64,000 nt of DNA, taken from assembly GCF_033958435.1 (NCBI RefSeq), contig NC_134137.1:110618501-110682500 (forward strand), written 5' to 3'. A program made the position numbers and the translations under genes. Source of the DNA: Carettochelys insculpta. Its lineage: Eukaryota; Chordata; Testudines; Carettochelyidae. Below, in pieces: positions 20,661 through 31,740 of the stretch. Position 1 is the stretch's first letter; each line of letters starts with the position of its first letter. A model generated the notes under the pieces. The model saw only the letters and a program-made list of their open reading frames with translations. It did no database searches and was not told the DNA's origin.

Positions 20661-21084
20661 CAGTGAAAGCTTGGGAGCTTCTCTGGCACCATGCCTGTCT
20701 GGAAAATGCAAAGCCTCTCAGAAAGTGTGAGAGCTCTGAAGTAGCTATGTTGTGTCTCAACAAGATAGGCAGGCCTCAGCATGGGAAGAGAACATGCATT
20801 GTGGGGGAGGTGCTGGGCTTTGAAGGGTGCACCTCACCGGTGGTCCTGTAAGGGATTGCCAGCAATACAACACTATATGACGGGGTTCCGGAACCTGTTC
20901 TGTTGAAAGAGCATCTGGGCAGTGTGGCCGCTCTCTGTCGACTGAGCAGAATGCTTTATTAATCTGCTTTTGCATCTGGCCACGATCTGTTCACAGAGGT
21001 TTTGCTGGAAGATATAATTTTTGTCTTTGTTGGAAGACAGTGACTTCTGTTGACAGATTGCTGTAGCATAGACATAGCCTCAGT

Positions 21085-21390
21085 AAGCTGATGCATTATA
21101 GGTTCCAGCTCCACTTTCTGGGAATGTCGACGGCTGCTATGCAATTTTAGGCATGCCCATTGCATACCTAAAATCGATTTTGCAGCTGTCAACATTGGTC
21201 TCTGTCCTCACTGCAGAATGTCGATGGGAGCACTCCTCCTGTTTACATTCTGTAATCCTCATGGCTTGCAAGGCATTCCAGGTTCGACAGTGATCCTGGA
21301 GCTTGCCATTTTACACTTGCGCAAAACGGCGCCCCAGAAGATTGAACCTAAGCATCCGATCTTCAGTGGCTAGGGTAAACCTAACCATAG
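21085..21390. repeat. Degenerate interspersed repeat (possible MITE)
   Basis: Contains ATGTCGACGGCTGCTATGCA, CCTAAAATCGATTTTGCAGC, GAATGTCGATGGGAGCACTC and CGATCTTCAGTGGCTAGGGT. CpG-bearing motifs with TCGA/ATCGAT cores against an AT-rich background suggest an old DNA transposon-derived repeat. Ends are not resolved. Confidence 0.35.
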
Positions 21391-22269
21391 TTCAGACTTC
21401 TATGTCTAATCCTTGATACTGTGTTCAAAATTGGCTTTTATTAACTATATGGAATGAGTTGCATCGTTGACTGTCTGACAATAGCCATAGAACAAAATGG
21501 ATGTTGAAAGAATACAGCAACTGCTCAATGAAATGCACATGGTTTGGCATTTGGGTGAAGAAGTCAGTTCACACCCGTTTCGTCTGCAACACACTTGCTT
21601 TGTCCTTCATCCACTTGAAAAAAGCAAGCTACATTCTGGGCACCATGTCTGCTAAGAAGTCTAGGCAGCCTTTACAAACTGCTAGTAAATTCACCCAGTG
21701 TCACTTGGGTGTATAAGTGAAATAAGGTTGTTGTCCCCCCCACCCCCCGTTCCTCTCTCCAGGGTTCCCTCCCCTACTCCCTCTGCTGCTGCTGGGCCTG
21801 GAGAAAAAAGTCACAGCCCCAGCTTTTTTCCACAGCCCCAGTCCAGCAGGAATGTTGTGGAGGTACCAGAGCTGGCCTGGATCTGGAGCTGGGGCCATGG
21901 CTTTTTTTCCTGGTCCCTGGCACAACAGCAGTGTGGGGTGGGGCAGGGCTATTTTTGTCAGTCCTGGGGACAGTGGCCGGGGGGGCGGGGCCTGGGGCCA
22001 TAGCTGTTTCCCTGGCCCCAGCAAGAACCTACTGGGGGACAGGGCTGGGTTTCATGGCTGTGGAGAGGGAGCTAATTTTGTGGGGGTGATCTGGAGAACT
22101 GGGGGGCTCCACCCACATGGTGCTGTGGTTGAATGTGGGGTGGGGTAGACGGGCAAGCTGTTTCCTGTGCTCGCTGCCCACAGTGGTGAGTCTGGAGCTT
22201 ATTTTCAGTGACCCTCCCTTTCCATGATCTGGGAAATCATGGGATTTCAGGCATATCCCACTTACCAGG
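21391..22269. other. Mixed unique and GC-rich sequence
   Basis: 21720-22150 is G/C-rich and low in complexity (GGGGGGCGGGGCCTGGGG) and resembles the body of an unidentified repeat. No coding domain seen in its overlapping frames. Confidence 0.35.
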
Positions 22270-22403
22270 CACATCCAAACCCTGATTTTCATTTAAATTA
22301 GGCTAAGAGGAAGCTGCATACTAAATTTCATGATTGTAGCTCTTGTGGTTTAAAAGGCGTTCTTGAGCAAATGTAGCACTGACAGACAGACAGACAGACA
22401 GAC
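22270..22403 (+). repeat. LINE-like 3' tail ending in (GACA)n
   Basis: AAATTTCATGATTGTAGCTC, then GGCGTTCTTGAGCAAATG, then a run of about five GACA units (22380-22403). Some LINE families (for example RTE-like) end in a similar sequence followed by a short tandem repeat. Family assignment is a guess. Confidence 0.3.
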
Positions 22404-23654
22404 TAAAATATATTGTAGATTTTATGTATGGCTTGATATCAGTTTTCTTGAATTCTCCTTCTCTGAATGAATGTTTAAAAAGTCTTATTAGTCTTACTCA
22501 TCACGTTGCTCTTTACATGCTCTTTAACATCCCAGGAATTTTATCACTACATTTCATAATTTACCTAATGCAAATGATATTACTTAAATGTTATTTACAT
22601 TTAAAATGTAAGTATTAAAGTATGACAAAGTAACTTAGGAATCTACACAACCTCATATATTTGACTGATCCTATAAATAGAGGCTACTGTTTTGGATCAG
22701 CCTGAAACATCTCTCTACTCAGTCTTAAATTGACACAAGCTGCTGCTGGAATAGGAGGTTGCATCTCACCCATTAGCTATAAAAATAGGTAGGAAGCAGT
22801 ATATGTTCACATGTAAGAGAGGTGAGAAGAAAATTGATTTGCAGCCCTTATTAATGTCTTGTTTCCACCACGTAGATACATAAATAGAGGTCAGTAAGAC
22901 ATTAGGTTTTTTGTTTAAAGATCTGCAAGTAAGGCAGGTTTTTTTTGGATTTCTCTAACACACTGACAATTTTATTCTGTTATCTAAGTTATTTAGCTGG
23001 TCAAATCAGTAGAAACAAAAGCAAGCTAATCTCTTGATGCTCAGTCCTGCAAACACATTGCACATGCTTAATTTTACTTACTCAACTATTTATCTTGACT
23101 TCAATAGGGCTACCTGTGTGAGTGAATATATTAATATCTGCACAGCTAGAATATTGGGTTGGAGAAGTTGCACCGTCATGTCATATAACATGAGTCTTTT
23201 ATACTACTTTGTTTTTTTAGAAGTACGCATTTGTGGTTTGGTACTTGACTAGCTTGGTAGTGAAGGGAAATTTCTTACAATTTTTATAAATGCTGTTTAA
23301 GACTAAAAGTGAAAGCAGATTTTTCACATCAGAATGTGAAAACCTACAAAAATATGAATTCATGAAGATTTCTTTCTGAATTCTATGTGTGTGAAACAAC
23401 TTGATTCACCACAGTTGACACTTTCAAAAATTCCCTAGTATATACACACTCTAAATTTATATATATGTGTAAATGTATATATATTTATTTTTATATATAT
23501 GTATAAAATGTACTTCTGCATGTTGACCTAAATTCATTCATTTTCTCCACTCTGCTTTCCTTTGTTGATATTTCTCCAAGCTCCTACAATAGAAGGAGGC
23601 TAGATGCTAAATTTGGTTATTGCTAAACTTAGAGAGAATGCAACAATTTCGGAC
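22404..23654. other. Unique AT-rich sequence with an AT microsatellite
   Basis: No genes or repeat ends recognised. 23455-23512 is a TATATA-rich low-complexity run. Confidence 0.4.
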
Positions 23655-23735
23655 TTGTTATTTTGAAATAGCGGTTGTGTAGATGCTAGGATGGTTATTT
23701 CAAAATAATGGCTATTATTTCGAAATAACATTTTC
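23655..23735. mobile_element. Harbinger-type MITE fragment
   Basis: TTGTTATTTTGAAATAGCGG, TGTGTAGATGCTAGGATGG and GCTATTATTTCGAAATAACA are blocks seen in MITE C (13431-16123). About 80 bp survives. Confidence 0.5.
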
Positions 23736-24825
23736 GTGTTTGCTTAAATGAGCAGCTTTCATTGCAATCCTTTGTTTTCTCCTCATTCAGTGTGTAGTCC
23801 CCATGCCTTATTTTCTGCAGATCAGTCAAAACCTGCTTTGAGAATTAACTTCCTTGTTGGCTTTTTTATGATATTCATTGCCACAGTCCCTATACATGTC
23901 ATCAGCAGTAATTTATCCGCACAACACTCCTGGGAGATGTGTTATTATCTCGATCTTACAGTTGAGGAATTGAGGCACAACTGTATTAAGGTCAAAAGTT
24001 TTCAATAATTTTGGATGCCCAATTCAAGATGTCTAAGAATTGAAAAAAAAAAAAGCTTAGTATTTGTATCTATCATAGTCTCCCACCCATCCTCACGATG
24101 GAATAAAATAACAGTGAAATGACACAAGTCAATTTTCCTCTTTCCTCCCACACACATGCCTAACTGCTTCCTACTTATTTTTTATCACTAATGAGAAACC
24201 ACAGTTGAGTGCTCTCTTGGCCTCTCAGCGGACTTCCACAAAGGGATCCTGCTGCTGAATCCTGTGTGATTTAAGCCTAAGGAGTTTGAAAAGATCCCAG
24301 GCACTATCCCTCTATTTGGGTTGGTAGGAGCTACATGCTGGGAGTGTAGAGCTCCTGAAAGCTACGACCTCCTGCCTCGCCTCCAGGACCAGCGCTAACC
24401 CCTCAGCTTTAGAGTGCAAACCCACCCTTTGTCTAAACTCCACTCAAAGGTGTGAGCCTTCTGGTTTACCTCTTCAGGAGGGTCTGTCATAGACGTCACA
24501 CAACGTATGGGCATGCTGAGCATGAGTCTACTGCACTAGTGCAGGATGCCTACGCTGCACAGTACAGTGGCGGCATGTAGGAATACATGCACTGCATGAG
24601 AACAGGTGTAAATGGAGCTGACAGGGAGGCACTACTTAGGTGAGTAAGGACTCCCCAGAACCTACAGGTACATATCCTACATGGCATTCTACACGCTGCA
24701 GCAGGGCTCTTATGTCTACACTGCTGTTTCAGCAGCGTGGTGTTCCATTGCCTCCCTGCTGCCAGAGCCAGTTTCACTGGTATGTAGGGACAAACCTCTA
24801 AGTGGAAGCAGCCTGCTCTGCAAGG
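23736..24825. other. Unique sequence, nothing firm
   Basis: No recognisable gene. 24690-24750 has TCTTATGTCTACACTGCTG, possibly a scrap of another MITE. Confidence 0.35.
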
Positions 24826-25140
24826 CTTTTCTTCACACAGTGCAGAGCAGGCCCGTGGAACTCCTTGCCAGAGGAGGTTGTGAAAACCAAGACTTTAATG
24901 GGGTTCAAAAAAGAACTAGATAAATTCACAGAGGCTGGGTCCAGCAGGGGCTATTAGCCGGGGTAGGTAGGAATGATGTCCTTTGCCTCTGTTTGTCAGA
25001 GACTGGAGATGGATGGCTTGATCATTAACTGTTCCGTCCACTCCCTCTGGGGCATCTGGCACTGGCCTCTATTGGAAGACAGGGTACTGGGCTAGATGGA
25101 CCTATGGTCTGACCCAGTATAGCCATTCTTATGCTTTTAT
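24826..25140 (+). mobile_element. CR1 LINE 3' fragment
   Basis: CTTTTCTTCACACAGTGCAG, then GAACTCCTTGCCAGAGGAGG, AAGAACTAGATAAATTCACA, GGAAGACAGGGTACTGGGCT and the terminus GCCATTCTTATGCTTTTAT: the last 315 bp of a CR1 in forward orientation, including the end of ORF2 and the 3' untranslated tail. Well preserved compared with the copy at 5210. Confidence 0.9.
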
Positions 25141-26120
25141 GTGGTGGGGGTCAGTGCTCTTTGGGTTGTCCAGGTGTCTTCTGTTGCAATGCATAGCTCA
25201 GGGTGTGAGTCATGAAGCCTTCCCTCCTGGCTCACTTTGGCTGGTCCATCCCCTTCCTCTCCGCACCTCACACTGCGTAACTCTTTCTGAGCCTTTCCCT
25301 GAGAGTCCTTTTATAATGTGCTGCTTTGACCCCTTTTTCTTGATTGGGGCACTGCCACTTCCCTTCATATAAGAGAAGACAGTATCTTCTTCAAGGCTCC
25401 AGCAAACCCACTGTCCAAAGGTGCTTCACACTGAATAGTCAGTTGTTGAGCTCCAGTAGCCCACCATTACACCTGGTCTTGCAGGTACATTTTGAAAGGC
25501 AAAGGCAATGTCAGACTCCCAGACCATGAGGCATTTCTGATACAGTAATGCAACAGAGCCACTTCATAATGTTAATCAAAATCCCTGAGCTGTACATAAA
25601 TTCCCCCAAATCATCATCCTCTGTCCCCAGTGCCTGAGTCCTGTTGTGATAATTGGGCTTACAAATTTATTCTAATCATCAACTCAACAGTGAAAAGAAT
25701 CTGAGAGTTCATAGGATGCCACAATAAACGTTGATGGTGAAACAACCATCTGCAGTCCAGTCAGGCTTCCTATGCAGTGCCTAGGTGCTACAAGGGGAGC
25801 ACAGAGAGGATCCAGAAGAGACAATGTCAGAGCTCAGCTCTTGCAGCGATGAGGTGGCACATGCTTAGAACACCCAGGAACTTCAGAAAAACTTAACTAC
25901 AACACCATGGTAGGTAAAGCTCAATGATGTAATAAATAAGTAAATTCAGATTTTTTTTCTTTTAAATTAAATACAAGTGCATTTTAAAAATTAAATTACA
26001 TTTGAGAACAACAACATAAGAGAAAGATTACTATTATCTGTTAAAATAATTTAAATTTAGTAAAAATTAAGCAATGCATGATGTCTGCCAAGTTTGAAAG
26101 GAAGAAGGAAAACCATTAAA
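25141..26120. other. Unique sequence, nothing recognised
   Basis: No repeat ends or coding domains seen; 25920-26090 is very AT-rich. Confidence 0.4.
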
Positions 26121-26802
26121 GGCTACGTCTACACATGCACGCTACATCGAAATAGGCTATTTCGATGAATAACATCTACACATCCTCCAGGGCTGGCAAC
26201 GTCGACGTTCACCTTCGACGTTGGGAAGCACCACATCGAAATAGGCGCTGCGAGGGAACGTCTACACACCAAAGTAGCACACATCGAAATAAGGGTGCCA
26301 GGCACAGCTGCAGACAGGGTCACAGGACGGACTCAACAGCAAGCCGCTCCCTTAAAGGGCCCCTCCCAGACACAGTTGCACTAAACAACACAAGATCCAC
26401 AGAGCCGACAACTGGTTGGAGACCCTGTGCATGCAGCATGGATCCCCAGCTGCCGCAGCAGCAGCCAGAAGCCCTGGGCGAAGGGCTGCTGAACATGGTG
26501 ACCATAGATCCCCGCAGGGGCTGGAGAGAGAGCATCTCTCAACCCCTCAGCCGATGGCCGCCATGGCGGACCCCGCTATTTCGATGTTGCGGGACGCAGA
26601 TCAGCTATACATGCCCTACTTCGACGTTCAACTTCGAAGTAGGGCGCTATTCCCATCCCCTCATGGGGTTAGCGACTTCGACATCTCGCCGCCTAACGTT
26701 GATTTCAACTTCGAAATAGCGCCCAACACGTGTAGCCGTGACGGGCGCTATTTCGAAGTTGGCGCCGCTACTTCAAAGTAGCGTGCACGTGTAGACGCGG
26801 CC
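26121..26802 (+). mobile_element. Harbinger-type MITE, copy 4
   Basis: Starts GGCTACGTCTACACATGCAC and ends GTGCACGTGTAGACGCGGCC, with AAA on both sides (26118-26120, 26803-26805). Palindromic TATTTCGAAATA / CTACTTCGAAGTAG blocks lie near both ends. The interior has CGCTCCCTTAAAGGGCCCC, the CAG-run region and CTCAACCCCTCAGCCGATGG. A 121-codon frame at 26416-26781 mirrors the one in copy 2. Well preserved and CpG-rich. Confidence 0.87.
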
Positions 26803-26805
26803 AAA

Positions 26806-27553
26806 GTGGCAGAAGTCACGGGCTAAGGCTAAAGTTTGCCAAGGTGCTAAACCAGCTTTTGACAACAGTAATCTTTTCTGCAGGGTCAGAGAGAATATTT
26901 GCTTCACTTCAGTTAATTTAACTAGTTTCATTCACTGGGAACTGAGAGAGAAGGAAAACTTTTTTTTCTCTCCAGTTTATGAATAAAAACTACACGATAG
27001 AGGACAATACCTACTAGTTCTAAAATCTGGAAGGATATGGTAAAAGAAACAAATGATTCAGTTCAATAACTGCAGATAACAGCTCTTTTGTTTAATAAAA
27101 AAGTTTTAAATAAAAAAACATGCTTTAATAAACTTTCCTAGGCTTTCCTAAAGCTTTTAAGTAGCTTTGTTTAATTAAAAAATACAGTTTTTGTGCATTT
27201 TTAGTTGACTTTGAATTTCCAACCAAACAGAGCTTGACACAAACCCCAAGGAAAAAACCTAATAATCTAGTAAATAGAAAATAATGAATGATGAATTTCT
27301 TAACGTAATCAAAACGTAAAAATTATAAATCTGAATTAATGTAAGCAAAAATATGTGTATTATATTGTTCACTCCTGATGAGCACAACAAGCTGCACTAA
27401 ATTTAGTATGAAGGCTACAATTAAATACAAATCAACATTTTAATGGTTACTAACCAAAAACAACTCAGCCTTTTCTTAGCAAAATGAAGTACTAATGAAA
27501 AACAAGGTTTAAACCAAGATGTTCTGTTGGTTGATTTCACTCATGGTCAAATC
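26806..27553. other. Unique AT-rich sequence
   Basis: Nothing recognised. It ends with ATGGTCAAATC at 27543-27553, the left copy of the PLE target duplication. Confidence 0.45.
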
Positions 27554-28636
27554 TGGACCCATGGTACAGAGACTCTAGAAGAATTCCACAGAGACTTTGA
27601 CAGTCTACACCCCACCATCAACTTATGCCTCGATTACAACATGCAAGAGATTCATTTCCTGGACACTACAGTACTAATCAAGGATGGCCTGATTGGTACC
27701 ACACTGTACCGAAAACCTACTGATCACTACCTACACCCTTCTAGCTTCCATCCTGCACACATGACTAGATCCATTGTTTACAGTCAAGCCCTTACATACA
27801 ATCGCATTTGCTCTGATCCAACTGACAGAGACCAAAAACTACAAGATCTTTACCAAATATTCATAAACCTGAATTACCCACCAGGAGAAGTAAAAAAACA
27901 AATTGACAGGGCCAGACGAATACCCAGAGACCAGTTACTCCAAGATCGGCCCAAAAAAGCCAAGAACAAAACACCAATGGTCATTACCTACAGCCCCCAA
28001 CTCAAACCACTGCAATGAATTATTAAAGACCTACAACCTATCCTTAATCAGGATGCCACACTCCAGAAGGCCCTGGGTAACATGCCTGTTCTCTCCTACA
28101 GACAACCTCTGAGCCTTATGAGGATCCTCACTAACTGCCACAGTCTATACCCCAGGAATACCAGTCCTGGAACCTTTCCTTGCAACAAAGCCCACTGCCA
28201 GCTTTGTCCACATATCTTCTCTGGAAATACCATCACTGGACCTAACCAGGCTACTCACAGAATCACAGGCACATTCTCATGCTCCTCTACTAACATCATA
28301 TATGCCATCATGTGCCAACAATGCCCAGATACTTTGTATATTGGACAGACTCCTAACTCCCTTAGACAAACGGTTAACGGGCACAAAACAGACATCAAAA
28401 CACTCCAGATCCACAAACCAGTTAGTCAACATTTTAATGGAATGGGGCATTCTGTCAATGGCCTAAAGGTATGTGTGTTACTGAAAAAGAACTTTTGCAC
28501 CGTTCTTCAAAGGGAAGCAGCTGAGCTGGCTTTTATATTCAAATTCGGCACATTAACACATGGTTTAAACCGGGAAGGGAACTTTCTGAGTCACTATAGG
28601 GGCTCGTCTGCATACTTGGCTTTATCTAATTCTTGA
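27554..28636 (+). pseudogene. PLE reverse transcriptase C-terminus + GIY-YIG endonuclease, one stop
   Basis: A single frame is open over about 360 codons except for a TGA at 28016-28018, probably a decayed CGA. The first part has WTHGTETLEEFHRDF, HFLDTTVLIKDG, LYRKPTDHYLHP and KQIDRARRIPRDQLL, the region after the RT catalytic centre of PLEs. Then comes the linker FPCNKAHCQLCPHI. The nuclease has STNIIYAIMCQQCPDTLYIG, QTPNSLRQTVNGHKTD, HFNGMGHSVNGLKV and REAAELAFIFKFGTLTHGL. The RT catalytic Asp residues lie upstream of the truncation and are absent. The Met at 27527 belongs to host DNA and is not a real start. In an intact element this protein would nick the target and copy the RNA. Confidence 0.88.
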
Positions 28637-28762
28637 CCTCTCCCCTCCCCCCCTCCACTCTCTGATTTGCTCACCTTGATTATCTTTTTCTGATTTGTCC
28701 TCCTTGTTTACTGTTTTTGGTTCTCTGTGCCTTAAATATTGAGTCTGTTCTGGTCTGGCTAT

Positions 28763-28799
28763 GGTCTGAAGAAGTGGGTCTGTCCCACGAAAGCTCACC
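28763..28799 (+). ncRNA. Hammerhead-like motif in PLE tail (copy 2, best preserved)
   Basis: GGT, CTGAAGA, A, then the perfect hairpin GTGGG-TCTGT-CCCAC, then GAAA, GCTC, ACC. The invariant hammerhead boxes are present and GGT/ACC pairs as stem I. Stem III is vestigial: AGCT directly after GAA is self-complementary, which would suit a dimer. The extra A before stem II departs from the canonical core. Compare 8937-8974 (CAT/ATG stem I) and 38568-38604. The functional call is inference. Confidence 0.5.
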
Positions 28800-28896
28800 T
28801 AATAAACTATTTTGCTAGTCTGTAAAGTGCTACTTGACTGCTTTTTGCTAGTGTATAGACTAGCACAGCTTCCTCTCTGTTACTTATGGTCAAATC

Positions 28897-29529
28897 AATT
28901 CAACATCTGTGCCTAGCAGGGCTGACGGACACTGCAGGCCCCAGGGTAAGCGGGGTGGCTGCATGCCTTCGGAAGGAGTGTAGCCTAGAGCAGTTATCTC
29001 TCAGTTCTTCCTGGAGCATGGTATTGGCACCCCCACAGCCCACAGAGCTCCACAGAGCAGTGATTCAGCAGCAATTCAAAGGGTTCCAGGGCTCTGGCCA
29101 AAGCCCATGCTGCTGTAACGGTAGCAGCCGCTGGGAGCTGCAGGCCCCTTTGAAACGTGGACCCCGGTGAACTTTCCCCTTTGGTCTCCCCCTTACATCA
29201 GTGAAGTTGCCTGTGCCAAACTCTCATAAGTCTCCACTGAGCATGTTTGAACTGTGATTTTCCAAGGCACTGGAAAACTGGAGATATTTTCATGATATCC
29301 ACAAAAGGGTGACACCCAAGCCATTACCCAACCACCTTCTTCATGTCAAGCTCCAAAGGATGGAAATGCTAGAAGTTGATACACTCTTTGTAAGATTTTT
29401 TTTCAAATGGGCAAAACAACATTTCTTCTAAGTTCAGTCTTAGGTTTTTTTTGCGGAAATTTGCCAAAACGCTCATTTTGAGGATGACACCTGTCATGAC
29501 AAATTTCAGCCCTAATTGTCTGGCTAAGC
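28897..29529. other. Unique sequence, nothing recognised
   Basis: No repeat ends or coding domains. 28920-29160 is slightly GC-rich. Confidence 0.4.
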
Positions 29530-29980
29530 TATAAACAAACTGGTACAGGGGCAAGAGCCAGGTAACATTAAAGGAGTCACAATTAGCACGTATATTGGTG
29601 CCAACTGCCCCTGCAGCTGGGAGGTGGTGAACCTCCCTCTCTGCTGCAGGGCCCTGCCTCACTCCAACCCTACTCTGAAGACCTTGCCTCTGCCCTGATT
29701 CTTCCCATTGCTGCTCTGCCCTTGCCACACCCATTCCACCCTCTTCTTCCAAACCCCACCCTTGCCCATTCTACCTCTTCCCCCAGCTCTCGTCCATCTC
29801 TTTCTACCCTGTCTCTTTCCCCAACTATGCCAACTCTCTGCTCTTCTCACGCCCTCCTTGGGCTTCCGGAATTCCATGAATTAGGTGTTTGCACCACTCC
29901 AGAAGCACTGGCAGGGTGGAGGAGTAGATCTGTGGGGCCACCATCAGGAAAGAGGCATGGGGGAGGGAGGCAAAGGGGAG
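29530..29980. repeat. C/T-rich block, probably part of an old DNA transposon
   Basis: 29640-29830 is a long pyrimidine-rich run followed by GGGCTTCCGGAATTCCATG and CAGAAGCACTGGCAGGGTGG. Composition and abrupt edges suggest a repeat rather than a gene; overlapping frames on both strands are low-complexity. Confidence 0.3.
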
Positions 29981-31740
29981 ATCTTGGTTACCAGTGAGCA
30001 CTCTGCAGCCACTAATTTGTCCCCAAGGAGCAGCCACCAAAATAGTGAAAGTAGGGGAAAAAAAGAAAATAAAATTGGGGAAAAGACTCTAGAACTGCTC
30101 GCAATCGTCATACCTTCAGCACAGTCAATAACACTCCACAAAGCATTTGCTTCCATTTCTAACAGAGACTGCAACACAACATGCACTCCACAAAACTTGC
30201 AGAGCAAAACTTTAGTGGCAGTCTCATACTCCCTAGAATCAACGTGCACCTCCAACTGTCATGCCTTCCTTCCTTTCATTTGGGAAACTACTCCAGCTTA
30301 ATGCTGAGATTACCAGTAGTGCAAGTTGCTCTTAGATCCAGACATCTCAATTCCTTGCTGTGGACTGAACTGGACACATTGTTACACATGATCAAGCTGC
30401 TAGAGTGGGAAAGTGCCATGCCAGTAGCATAGTCCCACCTTCTTCCTCATCTCAAAGGCTGCTCAAAAGCCTCAACAGTTCAAACCCCTGCATGGGATAC
30501 CACAAGTAATGATGAACTGGGCTTTCTGTGACTAAACCTGCTTGCTGCGACCAAACCCTGAATACAAAAGCATGAGCATCTACTTCTAAAACTAAAGGTC
30601 TAGCTGCATTTTCATTTACCCTCATTAGCCATCTGAAAACTCAATTCATGATTTAGCTGCTTCAGAGGATAAAGAACAACCCAGGATAAAAGTATGTTTC
30701 AAATCATATTTTGCAGGGCACTAGTGTAGCAGTATTCTGCAGTCTGATATACTACATCACCTTCAACCTTGCCCTGAAATTCTAAATCTAAAGATTTATA
30801 TTTACAAATGCACCAATGACCAAAATGAAATTATGTATCCACATACGGTATAAAAAGCATACCAGCTGTGTGTCCACAAGTTAGTTATTAAGCTGCCATA
30901 TGTCAACACAGCAGCAACACCAAATAAATTCCCCAGAGGGGGAGAGAGAAAGAAAAGTCCAATGGATTCTTATTCTAATAAGGAATGAGCCTTAAATATT
31001 TTATAAAGCACTAAATCTGTTCTGAGTTACAAAACATGGCAGTCTATTGGAGAAAGAAACATTCTGTACTTCTCCTTTTGGTCAGGAATGCATCTGTGCA
31101 CCATAATATTGAAAAATAAACAAAGCTAAAAATCAAGGTAGAAAAACTATAAATATTGGGTTGGGGACATGGTCCATATCACCACATGAAACACACTTTG
31201 TTACTTGTTCAGGCCAGCTAATAAAATGACTGCAAAATATGAAAAAACAGATAATGGCCAAAATACAAGTTGATCAGATAGTACCTCATTTTTTCCCTAT
31301 TTTCTGATACAGATTTATGAAAATCCTATGCCTGTTGTCAATAATTTGCAAGTAGTATATACTCTTAAACCCTAAAACTGCAAATACATATATATGTGCT
31401 TAGCTTCACATATATTAATACAATCAATGAACTCAATAGGCAGAAAACTAAGCATGTGTGTATCTGCCGGATCAGAGCCTAATGCATTACCAACAGGCAT
31501 TTCAAAGATTGAAACCCAAGTAAACCTAATGTTGAACAACTTTTATTTTTTTCATCTTACATTATTTAGTTCTATGTAACAGATATCATATGACAATTGA
31601 AGTTCAAAAGAACATATACAATGTTATGATAGTCAATAAAAAATCATATAATTATCAGTCTTAGGGATCATAAAAGATCATTTCAACTCTAACATTTCAT
31701 CACTTCTAGAATCAGAAATGTATTTTATTTCTCTCTCTTG
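29981..31740. other. Unique AT-rich sequence, nothing recognised
   Basis: No gene, RNA or repeat signal that I can support. Confidence 0.4.

Larger units (their letters stand above)
18508..21079. mobile_element. PIF/Harbinger DNA transposon with two decayed genes
   Basis: Left end GGCTGTGTCTACACTAGAG; right end complement GGCTATGTCTATGCTACAG. It carries a Myb/SANT-like gene on the plus strand near the left end and a DDE transposase on the minus strand, so the two genes are convergent. This is the classic two-protein Harbinger architecture. Length 2572 bp. No matching 3-bp duplication is visible (AAG left, TCA right). Both genes carry stops or frameshifts. Contains a CTCCC run (about 20005-20028) and an (AC)n run (about 20065-20084) in the intron. 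Confidence 0.85.
27554..28885 (+). mobile_element. Penelope-like element, 5'-truncated, with exact 11-bp target duplication
   Basis: The element starts within the reverse transcriptase at a Trp codon (27554), runs through the RT C-terminal part, the Cys-rich linker and the GIY-YIG nuclease, and ends in a 250-bp 3' tail. ATGGTCAAATC occurs immediately before it (27543-27553) and immediately after it (28886-28896), a clean duplication that fixes both ends. The tail contains the hammerhead-like motif and GCTAGTCTGTAAAGTGCTAC. It is the best preserved PLE here. Confidence 0.9.

Noticed and set aside
22380..22403. (GACA)n as a stand-alone microsatellite
   Set aside because: It follows a LINE-like terminal sequence directly, so it is more likely the tail of an element, although the family is uncertain.
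27527..27553. ATG at 27527 as the start of the PLE protein
   Set aside because: These bases include the host target copy ATGGTCAAATC; the element itself begins at 27554.
29369..29752. 127-codon minus-strand frame
   Set aside because: Half of it lies in a pyrimidine-rich low-complexity block and the rest has no domain.
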